From Roseobacter denitrificans OCh 114 (GTDB lineage Bacteria > Pseudomonadota > Alphaproteobacteria > Rhodobacterales > Rhodobacteraceae), in contig NC_008209.1 of NCBI RefSeq assembly GCF_000014045.1, positions 2,317,001-2,381,000 of the forward strand: 64,000 nt of DNA, given 5' to 3'. Positions 60,613 through 64,000 of this stretch are shown here, piece by piece. A model generated the notes under the pieces. That model saw only the letters and a program-made list of their open reading frames with translations. It did no database searches and was not told the DNA's origin. A program made the position numbers and the translations under genes. Each line of letters begins with the position of its first letter. Positions within the stretch are counted from its first letter, which is position 1.

Positions 60613-60629
60613 CGGACTTCATGTCCGCC
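60613..60629 (+). repeat. Right attachment-site repeat
   Basis: CGGACTTCATGTCCGCC, 15 of 17 identical to the left boundary. The ATG inside it (60621) accidentally opens a new frame into the RTX remnant. Confidence 0.75.
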
Positions 60630-62855
60630 GGTGCAGGCGATGACCGGGCCTTTGGCGGGACAGGCGATGACACGATCTTTGGCGAAGACGGCACGGACGT
60701 TCTGGGCGGCGGTGCCGGCAACGACATGCTCGACGGTGGTGCTGGCAACGACATCATCAACGGGGGCGCGGGCAATGACGTTGTCAGCGGCGGCACGGGC
60801 GACGACAGTGTCACTGCAGGCACCGGCAATGACGACGTGGACGGTGGCGACGGGACGGATAACCTGCGTGGCAATGATGGCCGTGACGAGATCAACGGCG
60901 GCGCGGGTGCGGACCGCATCGCGGGTGGCGCTGACAATGACAGGCTGACCGGCGGCTCCGGAAACGACCTCATCTTTGGTGGTGACGGCGATGATGTGAT
61001 CACCGGCGGTGGTGATGATGACCGCCTCGTGGGCGGACACGGCGCAGACATGTTCCATTTCGGCACTGCGGACGGGCGGGATGTGATTACCGACTTTGAA
61101 GCCGGTGTCGACAGCATCCGTCTGGCGGATGCGTCGCACTACAGTCTCAGCTACAATACGTTCACGGGCGACACGACGCTGGCCTATGGCGCAACCACGG
61201 TTGTCCTGCGCGACACGGTGCTGACGCGGGCGGATATCTCGGTGCAGCCGCTCTCGGTTGTTGCGCTGACGGGCCTCGATGCGGGCGACAACGCGGGTAT
61301 CTCGGTCTCCACCGCCGGGGATATCAACGGCGACGGCACATCAGAGGTTGTCATCGGCGCCTTCAGCGCAGACCGCGATGCGCTGCTCTCACCCGGTGAG
61401 GCCTATGTGCTCGACGGCGCCATGTTAGGGGCGTTGGAGCCAACCAACGGTTTTGCAGCGCTCGACCTTGGTGACCTTTCGGGTGGCGCTGGGGTGCTCC
61501 TGCAAGGCGCGCTCAACGCTGAATTCGCGGGGTGGAGCGTGGCCGACGCAGGCGACGTCGATGGAGATGGCCGTGCGGATGTCATTGTGGGCGCGTTTGG
61601 TGCCAATATCTTTGCAGGTCGCGCTTTTGTGGTCTTCGGCGACGCGATCGAAGATGCACGCGCGAGTGAAACCGCCATCGACCTCGGAGCGCTGACACCG
61701 GATCAGGGCGTGACGCTCACCGGTTCTGCGATCCTTGATTATGCCGGGCATCAGGTCGCAGCCCTCGGCGATCTGGACGGGGATGGTTTGGATGATATCA
61801 TTATCGGTGCAGGCCAAGCTGACGGGCGCAGGGGCGAAACCCATGTCGTATTTGGGTCGGCCATTGTCGCAGGGACGGGCGAAGACGGCGACGGTGAAAT
61901 CGCGCTTGGCGATCTGTCCGGCGGCGATGGTGTCACCATCACCGGCGCAAAGGCGCAGGACCTGCTGGGCTTTGCGGTGTCCGGTGCGGGCGATGTGGAC
62001 GCGGACGGCTTGCTTGACGTGATCGCAGGGGGATGGACCGGCTCGCCGGACGGCTCTGGCGCACAAAACGGGGTTGGTGCCGTGATCTTTGGCTCGGCAA
62101 TCCTCGCCGCGCGCGGTTCCGGTGGCGAAATCGATGCAGGCACAATGACCAACAGAGAGGGCCTCGTGATCTACGGCCCGGAGGCAGGGGATGCGCTTGG
62201 CCGGGGCCTTGCGGATGCGGGCGATATTGATGGTGACGGCTTTGGCGATGTGCTCTTTGGGGCGTATCTGTCTGATGCGGATGGCATTCCCTTCGGCGGG
62301 GAGGCGTATCTGCTGTCAGGTGCCGCACTGACGGCTGAAACACTGCCGGGCCTTGATGTGTCGGTTGATGTCTCTGATCTGTCCGGCGGGCGTGGGGTGC
62401 GCTTTGTCGGTGCGGATGAACGGGACCTGACCGGGTTCTCGGTTTCAACGGCAGGTGATGTCGATGGCGGCGGTGCGCCGGATGTGCTTGTCGGTGCCTA
62501 TGGGTTGGGCGAAAGTGGCGGTGCCTATCTCGTCTTTGGCGAGGCCTTGGCGGCGGATTTCACCGCTGAGGGCGATGGCTTCTTCCACTTTGCCGATATG
62601 ACGCCCGACGAAGGCGTCAAAATCCTTGGCCTCGGCGAGGACAACACCGCAGGATAGAGCGTCGCAGATGTCGGGGATCTCGATGGCGACGGGCGCGATG
62701 ATATACTGCTCTCTTCATGGCGCGGCGATCTGGGCGGTGCCGATGCTGGCGAGGCTTACCTCGTCACAGGCGCTGCCGTGGCAGAGGCCGTGCGTTTCGA
62801 CGGGATCATCGACATCGCGGATTTCCTGCCTGCTGACGAGTTCCTGTTCACTTGA
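60613..62855 (+). pseudogene. RCC1/RTX giant exoprotein gene, 3' part (with amber codon)
   Basis: Continues the 5' part: about ten RTX nonapeptides of G-G-x-G-x-D-x-(L/V/I) form (to about residue 135), a VITDFEAGVDSIRLAD RTX-adjacent motif, then seven FG-GAP/integrin-like repeats with D-x-D-G-D-G-x-x-D calcium loops. An in-frame TAG at 62655-62657 falls before the seventh repeat. Reading through gives SVADVGDLDGDGRDDI and a C-terminus ending DEFLFT (62853-62855 stop). The fifth base context matches TGG of AGWSVADAGD earlier, so TGG to TAG is likely. The C-terminal type I secretion signal would be lost. Confidence 0.85.
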
Positions 62856-62861
62856 ACGTTC

Positions 62862-62894
62862 AAAGCGGTGCCGCTCACAGGCGGCACCGCTTTT
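62862..62894 (+). terminator. Terminator of the RTX gene
   Basis: AAAGCGGTGCCGC pairs with GCGGCACCGCTTT around CTCACA, followed by T residues. It lies after the original stop at 62855, supporting that the gene once extended there. Confidence 0.85.
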
Positions 62895-63251
62895 CAACAA
62901 GGCAACCGTCAAAGGGAATTCTGTCGCAAGGTTTGTGTGCGTTTCCCTCTGTACTCTCCTTTGAAGCAAGTCATGTCTACATCCGATCAGCCGCGCGTTC
63001 GGAAATTTCCTGACGCAGATCCCTTGTGAGCGGCAAGATGACCCGCGACGTTTTGGCGACCCGCGACTGATTTTTGCGCTTGTGGTCAACGTGGTTTCGG
63101 TTGCCTTGGATGCAAGCAATCATTTGCACCATGGGCAGTCAATAACCATCCTGCTGCGCGCCTTACGTGGCTTTTCATGACACAAAGGCCTATTGCGTAA
63201 GGAATGATGAGGGCGATTTCGCGTTTGCCAAACGCCCGGCACCGTCAAGGC
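62895..63251. other. Intergenic region without a supported gene
   Basis: About 360 bp between the RTX terminator and the convergent DUF1203 gene. A minus-strand frame of 134 codons is Ser/Arg-rich and has no ribosome site. No other structure was recognised. Confidence 0.4.
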
Positions 63252-63716
63252 TCAGGTTCGGCGGACCGCGCATAACATGCATCCGGCCAGTGCCGTATGG
63301 ACATTGATGAATGCAATCTCATTGTTTTGCAGAATACGCTCGACTTCGTCGCCGACACCCTTCCCGTCGGACAAGGTGTTCATCGCATAATCCATAAGCC
63401 CTTTTGCGCGAAATGCGCGCAGGGCCACGAACCTGTTTCCGACAATTTCAGGAACGCTTTGTCCACCGGTGTAACCTGTGCATTCGCCTTTGCACAAGAA
63501 CACCGCCGTCGGTTGGGCATAGACACTGTCGGGCAGGGGGAGGCGATAGGAAAAGAGCAGCGCCCCATCCTTTTTACCCGCTTCCTTGAGGCAGTGGCGA
63601 CAGGGATACGTACCACCATCGTGAACATGCAGAATCCTGTTTCCGAGCTTGTCCAGCCGGTTTTTGCGGTGCCAATGCGCCACTGTCGATGGCATTGCTT
63701 CAAACTGGTAGCGCAT
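63252..63716 (-). CDS. DUF1203 domain protein
   Basis: 154 residues, with the DUF1203 layout: MRYQFEAMPSTVAHWHRKN, then a PCRHCLKEAGKKDGALLFSYRLP segment with a Cys pair, and a C-terminal half ending INVHTALAGCMLCAVRR. The start follows AACGGAGGA. No signal peptide or transmembrane helix; probably a cytoplasmic protein. Cys and His residues could bind metal, which is only a suggestion; the function is unknown. Confidence 0.8.
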   Translation of the reverse strand: MRYQFEAMPSTVAHWHRKNRLDKLGNRILHVHDGGTYPCRHCLKEAGKKDGALLFSYRLPLPDSVYAQPTAVFLCKGECTGYTGGQSVPEIVGNRFVALRAFRAKGLMDYAMNTLSDGKGVGDEVERILQNNEIAFINVHTALAGCMLCAVRRT

Positions 63717-63819
63717 CGAAGTCCTCCGTTTTCCAGCAGAGGTTAGAGGTCAAGGGCGCCGCGTCCGACCCGGTTCTTGCGGTTTCCGGAAGTGTCGCAT
63801 CGCGTGGTGAGATTTGACC

Positions 63820-64000
63820 CTAAGGGGTCTTGTTGCTCAGCCGGTCAACGGCGACTTTGCCGGCTTCAACAATCTGCGTCGCTTCTGCATCCGACTGAGC
63901 CAGCCGGGCAAGGGTTATCGTTCCCACCAAGAGCGCCAAGGTCGCAACGCCATCACCTGCGGTCTTGTCCTCTGAAGCGTTAAGCATCGTAGAAATCCGC
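63820..64000 (-). CDS. Possible TetR-family regulator, C-terminal part (5' end outside window)
   Basis: The minus strand is open from the window edge to a stop at 63820-63822, giving about 60 residues: STMLNASEDKTAGDGV, then ATLALLVGTITLARLAQ and AGKVAVDRLSNKTP. The hydrophobic helix pattern near the end resembles the C-terminal dimer helices of TetR/AcrR regulators. The DNA-binding domain is not in the window, so the family call is tentative. Confidence 0.45.
   Translation of the reverse strand, partial: RISTMLNASEDKTAGDGVATLALLVGTITLARLAQSDAEATQIVEAGKVAVDRLSNKTP

Larger units (their letters stand above)
48862..60629 (+). mobile_element. Integrative element (about 11.75 kb) carrying DRT3 defence genes, inserted in the RTX gene
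   Basis: Bounded by direct repeats CGGACTTC-GTC-TCCGCC (48862-48878) and CGGACTTC-ATG-TCCGCC (60613-60629), identical at 15 of 17 positions. Joining the flanks at this repeat restores the uninterrupted reading GQDGADF-V-SAGAGDDRAFGG, so the boundaries are supported by the interrupted protein. Contents: tyrosine integrase at the left end, a convergent small gene, a DUF3883 gene, a helicase-nuclease gene broken by an IS3 element, and a two-RT defence operon. No conjugation, replication or phage structural genes, so it is not self-transmissible by visible means. Confidence 0.85.

Noticed and set aside
60640..61060. Tandem DNA repeats suggestive of a repeat array or CRISPR
   Set aside because: The periodicity is the coding pattern of RTX nonapeptides (G-G-x-G-x-D); units vary and there are no spacers or cas genes.

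Overview
The window looks like a chromosome segment of a marine Roseobacter-clade alphaproteobacterium (Rhodobacteraceae). Three things point there: a PhyR/NepR/EcfG general stress locus, which is an alphaproteobacterial hallmark; an FNR-box-controlled narKKGHJI nitrate-respiration operon; and overall protein resemblance and moderately GC-rich coding. No rRNA, tRNA or CRISPR array was seen, so the species cannot be fixed.

Layout. 1-4.3 kb: the end of an ABC permease gene, a PuuE-type deacetylase, an NHL-repeat protein, a DUF2975/XRE pair, a lipoprotein and a CMD protein. 4.3-19.5 kb: a Crp/Fnr regulator diverging from usp-narK1-narK2-narGHJI-parvulin-two hemerythrin-like genes-moeA-DUF2478. 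This is an anaerobic nitrate respiration unit with its maturation and molybdenum-cofactor genes. Two FNR-type boxes lie between the divergent transcripts. 19.8-24 kb: gdhA with a thiamine-diphosphate enzyme, a second FNR-like regulator, and MgtC.

22.8-45.6 kb is a general-stress neighbourhood. The regulators (HisKA_2 kinase, EcfG, NepR, PhyR) sit in the middle. Small envelope and stress genes surround them: entericidin, PRC-barrel, DUF2383, ExoD, MscS, TrkH/TrkA, FNT channel, MATE, DUF4112, PLDc_N, AI-2E, phospholipase D, and a YqjD/YqjE/DUF3618 operon. By eye I found ten exact GGAAC-N16/17-CGTT sites and several one-mismatch versions, almost all correctly placed and oriented upstream of these genes. 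The phyR/nepR site is one palindrome that reads as an EcfG promoter in both directions. A roughly 80 bp repeat with paired ends occurs three times here.

46-62.9 kb: a very large RCC1/RTX/FG-GAP exoprotein gene that is now broken three ways: a frameshift near 47,931, an 11.75 kb integrative element, and an amber codon at 62,655. The element (48,862-60,629) is bounded by 17 bp imperfect direct repeats and carries a tyrosine integrase, two reverse transcriptases that match the two-RT DRT3 anti-phage system, a candidate DRT3 noncoding RNA with a CACACACACA tract, a helicase-nuclease gene interrupted by a complete IS3-family element, and a DUF3883 nuclease-like gene. The window ends with a DUF1203 gene and the 3' end of a possible TetR regulator.
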